Below, one piece after another: positions 11,574-23,000 of a stretch of DNA of 64,000 nt. A program made the position numbers and the translations under genes. The stretch is from Malania oleifera. Its lineage: Eukaryota; Streptophyta; Magnoliopsida; Santalales; Ximeniaceae. The stretch spans positions 12,255,562-12,319,561 of the forward strand of contig NC_080418.1 in NCBI RefSeq assembly GCF_029873635.1. The letters are read 5' to 3'. The notes under the pieces were generated by a model. The model was given only the letters and a program-made list of their open reading frames with translations, was not told where the DNA came from and made no database searches. Every line of letters starts with the position of its first letter. The stretch's first letter is position 1.

Positions 11574-13509
11574 AAAATTTACGATGCTCTGACACCAAAC
11601 TATATTAAACCCAACCATTAACCTAAGAAGCAAGAAGTAGAAATGAAACAAACATAACCATATGTAATTATATACAATACCACAGTGCCACCATGTTTCC
11701 CAAAATATACACATATAACTATTTCCCAAATATCCTCAATTGGTCAAGGCTATACAAATATACTCCCAAAAAAATATACTCACTCTCAACTAACAGGGCA
11801 GTACTGAGGCCCCTCTATCTTCGAGCCTGATTTGCTTGCCTACCTGGATTACTTGAAAAATGTTAAAGTAACGGGATGAACCAACGCTCAGTAAGACGAA
11901 ATATGCTATTAGTAGCGTGTAGCAAATAAGTTACAACATTATGAAAATCTGTTTCTATATAGTCATGTATACCTGGATTTGTAAATACAGTACAAGTAAT
12001 AGAAACCACCACCATTTCCATGTTGCTTAACATATTTGTATTCTACGTTTCTACTAAAAATACTTCTAATGTACATAAGTATATTATATGTCCCTGTAAA
12101 TCTGCATATACGTAATAGTAACTAAAAACTTCCCTATAGATAACTGTGCGTCATGATTTAACCCTCATGATAGGATTGTGCAACTCATAGGCGGGATCTA
12201 CCCTGGTTGGCCGACCAGGGTAAACCATTATACTCCCTCAGTCAGATCGGCCACTCCTCAACCCATATCTGATAGGGAGCCTATCCACGTCTGGGCACGA
12301 TCGACCTACTATCATGTATTATCTAAATAGGTGGCTGCACTTTAAAACTGAATATCTGTAGCTACAGTACCGTGCTCTGTAACTGTATGGTCCAACAGGG
12401 TCTGATACTATATAATATATTTCTATATACAACTAACTGATTCACCATAATTCCGAAATAACTGTTTTAACCATGACACTGAAATAAACTGTAACTGTGT
12501 CAATTGTATTTCTGAACTGAACTGTAATTTGTAAGTCATGGCACCGAAAACTGTATAATCATGGTATTCAGTAATTACTATAAAACATATCCACTGGCTG
12601 TATATTCTATAAAACATACCCTGAAAATACTGTAAAACATACTTCTGTACTATATTTATATACTCAAGTCACACAGTAATTTAATACATAATATTCATAA
12701 TTAATAAACTATATAAAGTCCTGTTGTGAATAATAATCAGGTAAAATATACATTTCATATTGGAAATCATTTTAGAACTACCTAGCATAGCAAATTTTCC
12801 TTACCTGATTTCTGTTAAAATCCCCCTACTGAGAGGGGTCCTACACCTGCAGGGATCTCCACTCAACACCCTGAAAACCATATATCCTAGAACAAGATGT
12901 CACTATTTCTACGTCTACAACATTTCCTGCAACTACTGGAAAGTCAAATTTCGATTAAAAGACCTTACCCTAGATTTGGGATGAATTCCAACTTCGTCCC
13001 ACTGACGATCCGCTCTGGCAAACTTGCAAAGAACTCCGCCAGGAGCATCGTGGTGGCCTTAGATTGTCGATCCAGTAATTGACAGGGCCGAAATCGAAGA
13101 AAGAAGGGTGAGGGACTATAGGAGAGAGAAAAAGGGTTTTTTGGCTGAAATTTCTGCGTAAAATCCGAGTTGAACACTATTTATATTGCGGCCTTCGTCG
13201 ACAAGCCACGTCATCTCGTCAACGAGTCTGTAAGTAATTTTGTTGATGAACCTTACTTCCTCGTCGATGAATTTCAGACGACCTAAAACCCCTCTCGGTA
13301 TTTTCTCATCGACGAAGCTCGACTTAATTGACGACGTCGTGGTGTACCCTCGTCAACGAATCCCATGCATTTGTCGACGAGGTCCTGATAAATTTATTAG
13401 GGTATTTTTCCCAAAGTGCGATGTCGTCAACGAACTGCCTCCTTCTGTTACTGTTTCCATTTCTCTCCCTCTTTATCATTTAAATAACATTATTCTTTGG
13501 GTTGTTACA
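11505..13509 (-). repeat. 5' LTR of the 1168-13509 chromovirus
   Basis: 2005 bases, paired with 1168-3123. The outer end reads GTTGTTACA before the GTATG duplication. The inner terminal TG has become TT. A TA run occupies 11531-11570. The palindrome array is at 13194-13435, with a TATA box at 13185-13177 on the minus strand. Confidence 0.92.
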
Positions 13510-13514
13510 GTATG

Positions 13515-14511
13515 AGTGTTTGGGAGTAGTATAGGCTAGAAAGAAATTTTTGAATTTGAGATAATTTTGGCCTTAATCAAATTGCTGATCAATGCTAATT
13601 ATTGAAAATGAACAAGTATATATAGGTAAGGTGAAATTTTTGACTGTTGGGGACTCAATAAGGATAATTATAAAAGTTTAAAACATGTCTAGAAAAATTA
13701 ACGTAGTTTACCCCTTTTCATTTTAGTAAAAAATTAATTTAACCTGCAAGTTTCAAGTATGCGGTCTGAGGTTTAGGTGCTCGAATAAACTTAGTCAAAA
13801 ATTCAATTTTTAAATGTTCGGGTGCTCGAAGTCAAGGTTGGTTGGCTGAACACAAGACAGAATGTTTCTGTCTACGGTTCGGGTGCCCAAAGCTAAGTTC
13901 GGTTAATCGAACTAGCCTCTTCGGTCGCCCAATGTGTTTTTTAACGCAAAGGTTTGGGTGCTCGGGTTGGTGAAATGTGTTTTGCCACAGGTTCGGGTAA
14001 CTGAGGAAGATACATTCAAATTGGTTTGGTTGCCTGAAGAGAAAGTCAACAAGTTGACCTATCTAGTGTTCGGTCGCCTAAGGCATTTAAAATGCCAAAG
14101 GTTCGGTCACCTGAACTCTCTTAAGATTTTAAATTAAAGTCCATTTTTTCTTGATTTAATTTCCCAGATATAATAAGTGATGTTTAGGGCTATATGCACT
14201 AAGTGCAGGTGCCTAAGGTCCAACTAGGATTTGTTTGAGCATACCTACCTATCATGCATGATGCAAATTATTACAAGTCATAGGAGTGGACAGCCCTTAA
14301 TAATATTAAATCCTAGAATGAAGAAAGTGAAAAAGAATTACAAATACAACATGAACTTCTTCATTCATCGACATGAACACCGCATGTCATGATGATATAT
14401 CTTTCAGTTCGAGTACGCACGCAAGGTGAACTTGCATGCAAGCCTTTGTACAACCATCAGTACCAAGAGTATTTGTCATGATCCAAATTAGGTGTGACCT
14501 ATCAGGTTAAT
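13515..14511 (-). repeat. Ty1/copia LTR, right half, with palindrome array
   Basis: Continuation of 754-1167. On the minus strand it has an array of GGTTCGGGTGCCCGAA-like units (about 13758-14118) with TATATATA beyond it (13624-13617). The end near 14511 reads gtgacctatcaggttaata, which parallels the end gacctataaggttaaca of the copia LTR at 19320. It is an old solo or partial LTR. Confidence 0.6.
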
Positions 14512-15491
14512 AGAGGTGACTTTTAATAAAAATCAGGACCTAAAATGACCATTGAAAGGGACTCAGTCGATTGAACCAATCTAGTTATACTATGTTAGTC
14601 GACCAAACCATTGTTGGCTAAGGAGATTAAGTTTCAGCCAACTGAACTTGTGCAGTATAAATGATATGGTGGACCGAACCATATGAAATTCAAAATTTTG
14701 ACTTTCTACGGTCGACCATCTAGTTTTGAACACAGTGTCCTCGGTAGACCAAACCGCCACTTGTCTGACACCCCGTACACTTGGTCGACCAAATTTTTAG
14801 TTCTTTTTGGCCACGGTCAACCAAACTGTATGAGTATCCGACCGTCCTCTTTGTTAGTTGACCGAACCTCAAACGGTTCAAAATCGCCTTAATAAGGTCG
14901 ACCATATCTCCAATTCGAAACAGCCATGGTCGACCGAACTCAGCAATACGATCGATCGAATCGTGAATACGGTCGACCCAAACTCTCAGGTTGCTCAATT
15001 TTTACCGAGGTTAAATCGGGGTTATTTTTTATTAACCTTACATAAACTTTTTCAGAAATACGGAATGAGTCCTGAATAGTTATATTATTTAGAGTGTCTA
15101 TATATACTCCCTCATTGGTTTAACTAGCATTGATTAGGAAAATCATTAGCCATAGTTCTATGAAATTCTTTTTGCTCATGCTACTCATTTTGAACAAATT
15201 CTTTCAATATTTCAAAATATATTTTCTTACTCTCCTCACTCTTTGATTTGAAAAACTATTCTTGAGGAGAATCATTTGTTCATATTCCTTTTTTTGCAAA
15301 TAGATTTCAACTTGAAAGGGAGTTTGAACTTTTGAGTATTGTGCATATTTCCATCCATTTTCAAGCATACAACTCTCATCTTGCATAATCTTTTGAAAAT
15401 TATTTTTTAGAGTTAGCTTAGAGAGTTTTTCACATAGTATTTTATATTGATAAATATTGATTGGGAAAACTCTAGATTTACTTGAGCTCTT
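14512..15491 (+). repeat. Ty1/copia LTR fragment with GGTCGACC array
   Basis: An array of GGTCGACCGAA-like units runs from 14566 to 14985. A run like accgaggttaaa follows, then TATATATA (15099-15106). The same elements are found in reverse order in the LTR at 36095-38306, so this copy is on the plus strand. It is cut at 15492 by the Athila-type LTR. Short reading frames here are by-products of the repeat. Confidence 0.6.
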
Positions 15492-16256
15492 TGATTACGA
15501 GCTTAAACTGTGTAATTAAGTGTTTTAATTCATGCATTGGGACTTATATTTTTAATTAAATACCTAATTACTCTCAATATTTTAACACGGTGTTCTATTT
15601 ATAATATTTGAATTTTATAGAGTAATTTATGAATTTTTGGTATTTTTTATTGTAGGGCAACTATTGGAAGTTAAAAATTGATAATGTTTCGTAATCTGTA
15701 CGTAACTCTCTCATCTGACCTTCGATTCAGAAGATTCAAGACACTGTAGAAAGATACGAAAGTTTGCTACAATTTTCATGTTTTGCATTTTGATAAATAC
15801 GAATGACATCAAGGTCGAAATTAGATGTGAAGTTATCATACGCTGTTTACTAGGTCCGATCGAGACAATTCAAAATTATAGGAAAGGTTGAGAAAGAGAT
15901 CTACAACTTTTGTGTTCTGAACTTTAAGAGATACAGATGTTTACTAGGTCAAAATCGGCCTTGAAAAGTTTAGAACCAATTATGTGTTAACAAAAGAAGA
16001 AGAAACAAGGATAAAGGCCCATTAAGTGATGTGACTACGTGAGAGGGTCGCATGACCCATGTGCTGGAGCTCCTTGGGGCACTGGATTAAATTGTGCAGT
16101 TGAAGATTGGAAGGAAATAAAAGGATTTTGAAAAGTCGGAAAAAAGTAGGGTTGTAAAAGATATTTTTTTCCTTTTTATTTTAAGGTAGCTTTTTGCTAG
16201 AGGGAGGAGGGGGCGCACCAGGAAGACTCCTCACGGCCAGTTTTTTTTCGCCTCTT

Positions 16257-16294
<38 letters not shown>

Positions 16295-17040
16295 ACTTTT
16301 TAATCTTTGTTTAAATTTTGTTAATGTTAATTTAGTTTTGTTTATTTAAAGTTTTCTTGGAATTTGAAAATTTGTTGGGTTATATTAATTTTTAAGTTTA
16401 GGTAATTTCCAATCTAAGTAATTATTGCGTTTTAGTTTATTGAGCTCAATTAAGTTTTGGTAATTCGTTATTGAAGTTTAGGTTAATTTATTTTCTTGTT
16501 TGAATCTATTATAGGATTAAATAATTTTTGTTTACGTTATTGATTGGGCTAAGATCAATTGTTTAGTTGGTGTTTAATTTTATGGTTGAATGCTTCAGTT
16601 AATTAATAAAGTTGTGATCTTTCGGTTTTTTTCCGAAATCTCAAACGTAGGATTTATTTTCATTCTGAATGTTTAAACGTATGGTTGTTCTCCAATTTTA
16701 ACTTTGTTATAGTTTATCTTATTTTGGGAATGAGTCATTGAATGAGAAGTATTAGTTGTGCTAATTTATTTATCGTATTTGTTTCTTGTCGTTAATGTTA
16801 CATAGTTTATATTTTTGTTTGTTTATATTATGTTTCATTGCAAAACCTCAAAAATCCCAGGAAACTGAATCTAAACTATGTTCAGTAAATTTTTCTTTTC
16901 TTAATTTCTTTTGGAATTACACGAGTTTTGAGTTAAAATGCATTCCCTGATGAGACGATATGACCCTTGACCTAATTATTACACGATAGAACTCCTATAC
17001 TTGGGATAACTTTCGAGCTGCTCATTTTTCGAGTGAGTCA
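15492..17040 (+). repeat. Athila-type 5' LTR
   Basis: It starts TGATTACGAGC and ends GAGTGAGTCA, as do the LTRs at 43749 and 45658, but is 1549 bases long and diverged. A CT run lies at 16261-16292. A tRNA-Asp-like primer site and gag start follow, so this is a 5' LTR. No partner 3' LTR was found, so the element is truncated downstream of 27275. Confidence 0.82.
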
Positions 17041-17046
17041 TGTTTT

Positions 17047-17064
17047 TAGCGCCATTGCCGAGGA
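17047..17064 (+). other. tRNA-Asp primer binding site (mutated)
   Basis: TAGCGCCATTGCCGAGGA differs at three positions from the sequence TGGCGCCGTTGCCGGGGA, which pairs with the 3' end of plant tRNA-Asp. The better-preserved copy is at 47418-47435. Confidence 0.8.
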
Positions 17065-17173
17065 ATGTTGGTCTTAGTCTCAAATTAGTGTTTTTCCCAT
17101 GATTTTAATTAGTCTCATGAAAACAAAAGAAAAAAAAAAAAAAATTGAGCTTTCAAAAAAAAAAAAAAAAATT

Positions 17174-17295
17174 ATGGCTGCAGCTGCACCATGCATGCTT
17201 ATGGATTTTTTTTAGCTTCAATACACCATTGCACCATCTTACACTACTTTACCTAATGACAAACTTAATTTTATGATACAATGCGGGAGGAAGTC
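17174..17295 (+). pseudogene. Athila-type gag, 5' fragment
   Basis: It starts with ATG GCT GCA GCT GCA and matches the gag start at 47542 (MAAPAPRTIMDFLQLEYATA). It contains at least one stop early in the frame. It is cut after the AAGTC sequence by the copia element and continues at 26792. Confidence 0.82.
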
Positions 17296-19320
17296 TATTA
17301 GCTTTTGTGTATTCCCAAGGGGGGGGGTGAATTGGAATTTAAAACCTTTTCCTAGGTTTAACCTATATAGTATCAGTACATTCACAACCTAGGGTTTGTC
17401 TATGCAGTTCCAAATGCGCAGATAAATATAATGTGCGAAAGTTAAAATCATGCACAACATTCACCAACTATAACATACATGTGCAGGAATGTAAATTGGA
17501 GAGAGATAAACAGTGCACACAAGATATGTTATCGGGGTTCAGCCAACTGTGCCTACGTCCCTGCCTTGGCTATCAAGCACAAGGATTACCACTATAATGC
17601 TCACTTAAATGGGTGGGGCGGCACCTAACATAACCAAGTCAATTTAAGGGGCTGACCTCAACTGACACGCCTTAACAGGATAACGCACCTAGCTTTCCTA
17701 ACCGGGTCTAAGCCAATTCGAGACTATTCCACAAGGATAGTCTCCCTCTTCAGGCCCGTGCCTGGAAATACAACAGTATTTTTTCCAATTAAATTGATAC
17801 AATGATTGTATTTTCATGTAAAGCAGATATGTACCCAAATACGTACAGTATACTTAATCAATCACATACACATCAACAATGTAGATAGATGTAAGCTTAG
17901 TGATGTGTATATACGTGCAAATAACACTCAATATGATATGATCACAATAATGTTCAATAGTGTTCTAAACAATCAATACTTTGGAATTTAAGCAAAGAAC
18001 AAATCGATAGCACATCAGAATTTCAAAGATATCCATCAGATATTCAAACTAGTTCAAGGAGATTTTCTTTAATGAAATAGGTACACTACTAGTTTGAAAA
18101 TCTTTTGCTTGCTTGAAAATATTTTTGCACAATAAAAAACAAAGCTATTGAACACTTGCAATAACAATGCAAATATCATAAGCTTATTAGGTTATCCCAA
18201 CATAAGATTTATAGTATGAAAATCTATGGGATAAACCTAAGCTAAACTCCCCAAAAACATTATCTCAATCACACAAGCACACTGGGAGTATTAGCAATAC
18301 TAGCAATCACAAGCACACTCACTAAGCACTTACAATATCAAGATTTATCAAAGGAATGAGTATTTTAGGGTATTTGAGCAAAGTGGGATTTTCAAATAGA
18401 GAGAATTTTTTGCTAATTGTTTTTGGCTAATCTCTCACTAATCCTAAAAAATGAACCCATATTTATAGACAGGGGTAAAAATATAACCGTTTGGGATAAG
18501 ATGGGAATAATTAAAAAGGTACCAAATGATTAAAATCCAATTAGCCTATCTTAACCCAGTTTTACCGCGGTTAAAGTTATTTAACCGTCTGAGGTTCGAG
18601 TGGCTGAACCTTGGTTCGGTCGCCCAAACAGGCACAGTCATACAAGATTTCAAATGAGATTCGGTCACTTGTATAAAGGTTCGGCAGCCCGAATCAAAGT
18701 TAGCAGCAATGCTACGTAACTTTGGGTGCCCGATTCTGGGTTCGGGTGCCCGGAGTAGGGTTCGGGTGCCCAAACGCATATGTTCAGTTGCCCGGGGCTC
18801 TTTTGAATTGAAAAGCTCGGTCACCCGAGTTGGTGGGATATTCCTTTCGAAGGGTTCGGGCACTAGATGAAGATATGCACAATTTTGGTTCAGTCGCGTT
18901 GACCTTCAAGGTTCGGGCGCCCAAGGAGTTTTGTACTCCAAAGCTTCAGTCGCCCGACTCCTCTTAGCATGCTTAGATATGATCAATTTTAGCACAATTA
19001 TTTCACACTTATATTTTATGCAATGTGTGTGTGACTGTTGGAGTCTAGGGTCTTGCTAAGGCCTAGTTAAGCTTACATTATATCTTATGTGCATGATGTG
19101 CAAGTGATAAGCATACATCCACATGCCTAAATTACTATTACAGACCCTTATTATTATAGACCGATATGAATTACCATACAGATTATAACACTTCACGGTC
19201 TTCTTGTTTCCTCAAGTGTCCTTCCTTGGGATATTAATTTAAACCTGCACAAGAACTTGATAAACATCAAATATCAATATTTGCCACTATCAAAACCGGG
19301 CGCGACCTATAAGGTTAACA
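17296..19320 (-). repeat. 3' LTR of the copia element
   Basis: 2025 bases. The terminal TG has become TA at 17296; the other end is GGTTAACA. The minus strand carries an array of GGTTCGGGTGCCCGAA-like units (18592-18955), then a TATA box (18467-18460). A G run lies near 17321-17329. Confidence 0.92.
18460..18955 (-). promoter_or_regulatory. Copia U3 promoter: GGGTGCCC palindrome array plus TATA box
   Basis: About ten units of the kind TTCGGGTGCCCGAA, spaced 30-40 bases apart, lie upstream of TATAAATA on the minus strand. The partner LTR has the same layout (array 26114-26433, TATA 25990-25983) with at least one unit deleted. Confidence 0.6.
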
Positions 19321-19909
19321 TTCTCCTCCTTTTTTATGATGACAAATACATTCTGCAAAAAATTGGGTATAGCTTAAATAAGCTTCCCCTAACAATATGC
19401 ATCATGTATTACAACCTTTCCTAATTATTTTTGCATCCATCTCCCCCTTTTGACAAAAGAAAAAAGGGCTATAAGAGTTAAAATTCTAGGCAATGGGTAA
19501 TTGTTACATTTATACATGAGAAATTTTGGAAAGATTTAGAAAATTTTCGGCAGAGTGCCGTTTGTAAATCAGACTTTCGAAAATAAATCTTGTATAAGAT
19601 GTAACCTGTTTAAGTTTATATTCCCTAATAGTTTATCCACAACTACTCGAACAGTCCAATATAATTTTACAATAAAATAAGCATCTCAAAATCATCATGA
19701 TGTGAAAAAAAAAAAAATTGTATAACACATGTAGTAATCAGTCTGCATTACATCCATTATGAGCAGACTATAAGACATGTGCTCACAAGCAATAATTTAC
19801 ATTTTCAAAGTTTATGAAATAATAAAAAGCAATAATAATAGCAGGTGCTAAGACTTATAAATTTTATGTGAGAGCTCCCCCTAAATTTATGCCAACTATG
19901 AAACATCTA
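19321..19909 (-). other. Multiple polypurine tracts of the copia element
   Basis: The PPT touching the LTR reads AAAAAAGGAGGAGAA on the minus strand (19321-19335). More purine blocks with AGGGGGAGATGG (around 19440) and AGGGGGAGCTC (around 19874) lie further inside. Several such tracts before the 3' LTR are a Sirevirus trait. No coding sequence is seen here. Confidence 0.6.
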
Positions 19910-21430
19910 GGAAGCTTCCCTACTATGCATTAGACCTAACTCTTGTCTAATTTGTATGAACCTATCTCTGGAAAGTGGTTTAGTAAATATATCCGCTCAT
20001 TGTTCATTAGTGCATACAAACTCAAGAGCCACATCTCCTTTTATTACATGATCACGAAGAAAGTGATGTCTAGTCTCAATATGTTTAGTTCGTGAATGTG
20101 AGATAGGATTTTTAAAGATGTTGATTGCACTAGTATTATCTCATTTAATCGATATTGTTTCATAGTGCAATCCAAAACCCACAAGTTGTTGTTTCATATA
20201 AAGAGTTTGGGCACAACAACTTCCAGCTGCAATATATTCTGCTTCGGCTATGAATAAGGCAACTGAGTTTTGTTTCTTGGGAAACCAAGAAACAAGAGAT
20301 TGTACTAAGTAATGACAAGTGCCACTAGTGCTTTTTCTATCAAACTTACTACCGACAAAGTCAGCATCAGTGTAACTGACAATCTCAAAGGGTAGTATGT
20401 TTAGGATACCACAAGCCTAACTCCATAGTCCCAACTAGATACCTAAGGATTCGTTTGACAGCTTTTAGGTGAGATTCCTTAGGGGCAGCCTGAAACCTAG
20501 CACACATACACACACTAAACATAATATCAGGCCTACTAGCAGTGAGATATAGGAGAATCCCAATCATGGCACGATACAATTTTACGTCAACAGGATTTAC
20601 TTGCTCATCTTTATCAAGTTTAATGGAAGAGTTCATAGGTGTACCAAGAATTTTGTAATCTTCTATATTAAATTTTTTTAGCAAGTCCTTGATATATTTA
20701 AACTGGCATATAAAGGTTCCATGATTAGCTTGCTTAATTTGTAGCCCTAAGAAGAAACTAAGTTCAACCATCATGCTCATTTCAAATTCATTTTGCATGC
20801 ATTTGGCAAACTTATTACACAACTCATCATTTGTTGCTCCAAAAATGATATCGTCCACATAAATTTGAACAAGCAACATGTCATCATTTTTGGATTTAAT
20901 GAAAAGTGTAGTGTCAATTTTGCCACAAGTAAACCCATTTTCTAGTAGAAAACCACTAAGCCTCTCATACCAAGCTCTAGGAGCTTGTTTCAATCCATAC
21001 AAGACTTTAAACAACCGATAAACATGATCAAGATGTTTATGATTTTCAAAACCGGGTGGTTGTTCTACGTATACGTCTTCATTAATGTAGCCATTTAGAA
21101 AAGCGCTTTAACATCTATTTGAAACAATTTAAAATTTTTAAAAGCGTCAAAGGCAAGTAGCATGCAAATGGCTTCTAACCTAGTAACAGGAGCATATGTT
21201 TCATCAAAGTCAATCCCTTCCTGTTGATTATATCCTTGGGCAACTAGTCTAGCTTTATTCCTAGTTACTACCCCATTCTCATCTTTCTTATTTCTATATA
21301 CCCATTTAGTTCCAATGATGGTGTGCTCATTAGGCCTAGGAACTAGAGTCCATACTTTGCTTCTTTCAAATTGATTAAGTTCTTCTTGCATGGACATCAC
21401 CCAAGGCTCATCCTCTATGGTTTCTTTAAT
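19910..21430 (-). pseudogene. Copia reverse transcriptase and RNase H (frameshifted)
   Basis: Frame 21095-21400 has the RT start: ERSKVWTLVPRPNEHTIIG, KWVYRNKKDENG, RLVAQGYNQQEGIDFDETYA, then KLFQIDVKALF. After a frameshift, 20385-21014 has VLYGLKQAPRAWYERL, VQIYVDDIIFGATND (catalytic YVDD) and YRAMIGILLYLTASRPDI. RNase H follows out to about 19910: SKFDRKSTSGTCHYLV, EAEYIAAGSCCAQ and TRHHFLRDHV are readable on the minus strand despite stops. The protein would copy element RNA to DNA. The Gly-Ser-Leu to Phe change in VGTxxSGLWY text and the frameshifts show decay. Confidence 0.9.
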
Positions 21431-22600
21431 ATTTTTAGGTTCTTCTTGGGATAAGAAGGCAGATTAATTTACTATATTTCTCAATGAGGATCTTGTGGCT
21501 ACTCCTCAGGATGGTTCGCCTGTGATTTTATCTATAGGATGACTTCTAATGAATTTCCAATCTCTAGGCAACTCCTGATGTTCATTATCTTCCAATGAAT
21601 TTTCATTTTCTTCTGGGTTTTCTCTTGCATTATTTTTTATAAAGAGTTTGTCTAAGCATTTTCTAATATCAATATCATCTTCATCATCTTTCTTAGAAAA
21701 TGGATTAGCTTCATCAAATACAACATGAATAGATTCAATCACAATTAATGTTCTTTTGTTGAAAACCCTATATGCTTTTCTATTTAATGCATATCCTAGG
21801 AAAATACCTTAATCAGATTTAGATTCAAATTTTCCTAGATGCTCATTGTCTCTAAGCACAAAGCATTTACAACCAAACACATGAAAATGGGAAATATTAG
21901 GCTTGTGGTTGTTCCACAATTCATAGGGTGTTTTATTAATCGAAGGTCTAATCAATACCCTATTCATAATATAGCATGCTGTATTAATGGCCTCAGCCCA
22001 AAAATATTTATGTAAGTTATGCTCATTCAACATAGTTCTACCAATTTCTTGCAGTGACCTATTCTTTCTTTCTACTACACCATTTTGTTGAGGTGTCCTA
22101 GGTGCAGAGAAGTTATGTGATATTCCCTTTACGTCACAATATTTTTCTATGCCTTCATTTTTGAATTTCATGCCTCTATCACTTCTTATGTGAGCTATTT
22201 TATATCCCTTTTTCATTCTAAATTCTCCTACAAAGTTTGGTGAACTGTTCACATGATTCATTTTTATGTGCAAGAAATAACACTTGCGTGAATCTAGAAA
22301 AGTCATCCACAAGTACAAAGGTATAAGATTTAGCACGAAGACTTTGCACAGAATTAGGTCCAAACAAATCTAGGTGAAGCATCTCTAAAGGTCTAGTAGT
22401 AGATATGAATTTATTTTTCTTAAAACAAGATTTTGTTTGCTTACCCATTTGACATACATCACAAATTTTATCCTTTACAAAAGACATTTTAGGCAAACCT
22501 TTAACTAATTCTTTTCTAACAAGTTTAGACAATAAATCCATGCTAGCATATCCTAAGCACCTATGCCATAACCAACTAGCTTCGTTTATAGCAGAAAAAC
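21431..22600 (-). pseudogene. Copia integrase (frameshifted)
   Basis: The zinc-binding part is at the end of the 22218-23000 frame: LWHRCLGYASMDLLSKLVRK, then ICDVCQMGKQTKSCF (H and CxxC ligands). The core starts with LHLDLFGPNSV and VLVDDFSRFTQVLFL, then a frameshift near 22240 moves to the 21809-22363 frame: HIRSDRGMKFKN, FSAPRTPQQNGVVERKNRSL (the Asp and Glu of the DDE triad are in SDRG and VVERKN). The usual Trp in RFTW is Gln. The C-terminal acidic linker is at 21506-21742. Integrase joins element DNA to the host chromosome. Confidence 0.9.
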
Positions 22601-23000
22601 ATGTTACTTGTTCTGAAGCTAAATTATCAAGAGAGGTGGTATAAACATTTTCATGTCTATCAACAGTAAAAAGCACTTTGTGATCTATTTTATTTTCTAC
22701 TATGCATTTTTCATTTTCAAAAGATACTATATATCCTATGTCACACAACTGACTTATGCTAAGCAGATTATGTTTCAGTCCATCAATCAACAAAACATTA
22801 TCAATAGTAAGGGAGGAATCCTTACCAATCTTACCTACCCAGATGATGTGTCCTTTGGCATTGTCACCAAATGTCACATAGCCTCCATCCTTGGGAAGAA
22901 TTGATATGAATTTGCCTTTGTCACCAGTCATGTGCTGTGAACACCCACTATCCAAGTACCATTTGTCCTTGGAGGAGGAAGATCTTAGGCATACCTGCAA
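22601..23000 (-). pseudogene. Copia aspartic protease
   Basis: The frame starts in KDKWYLDSGCSQHMTGDKGK, the DSG active-site block of copia proteases, at about residues 12-30. It continues through FGDNAKGHIIWVGKIGK and LLIDGLKHNLLSISQLCD. It is fused in frame to the integrase start. In this short stretch the catalytic residues look intact. Confidence 0.85.

Larger units (their letters stand above)
1168..13509 (-). mobile_element. Ty3/gypsy chromovirus (Tekay/Del-like), complete but degenerate
   Basis: Two related LTRs (1168-3123 and 11505-13509) bound the element, flanked by a perfect 5-bp target duplication GTATG (1163-1167 and 13510-13514). On the minus strand the order is 5' LTR, tRNA-Met primer site, gag with CCHC knuckle, protease, RT, RNase H, integrase, chromodomain, polypurine tract, 3' LTR. 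This is the chromovirus order. Frames are broken throughout and several catalytic residues are changed, so it cannot be autonomous. A second gypsy element (5385-8821) sits between RT and RNase H; without it the element would be about 8.9 kb. It is inserted in a copia LTR. Clade assignment rests on the chromodomain, the ~2-kb LTRs and the tRNA-Met site. Confidence 0.93.

Noticed and set aside
14683-15079. Overlapping frames on both strands in the GGTCGACC array
   Set aside because: Palindromic repeats keep frames open on both strands; not evidence for a protein.
17047-17064. A tRNA-Asp gene
   Set aside because: Only the complement of the tRNA 3' end is present, as a primer binding site. No cloverleaf can be formed.
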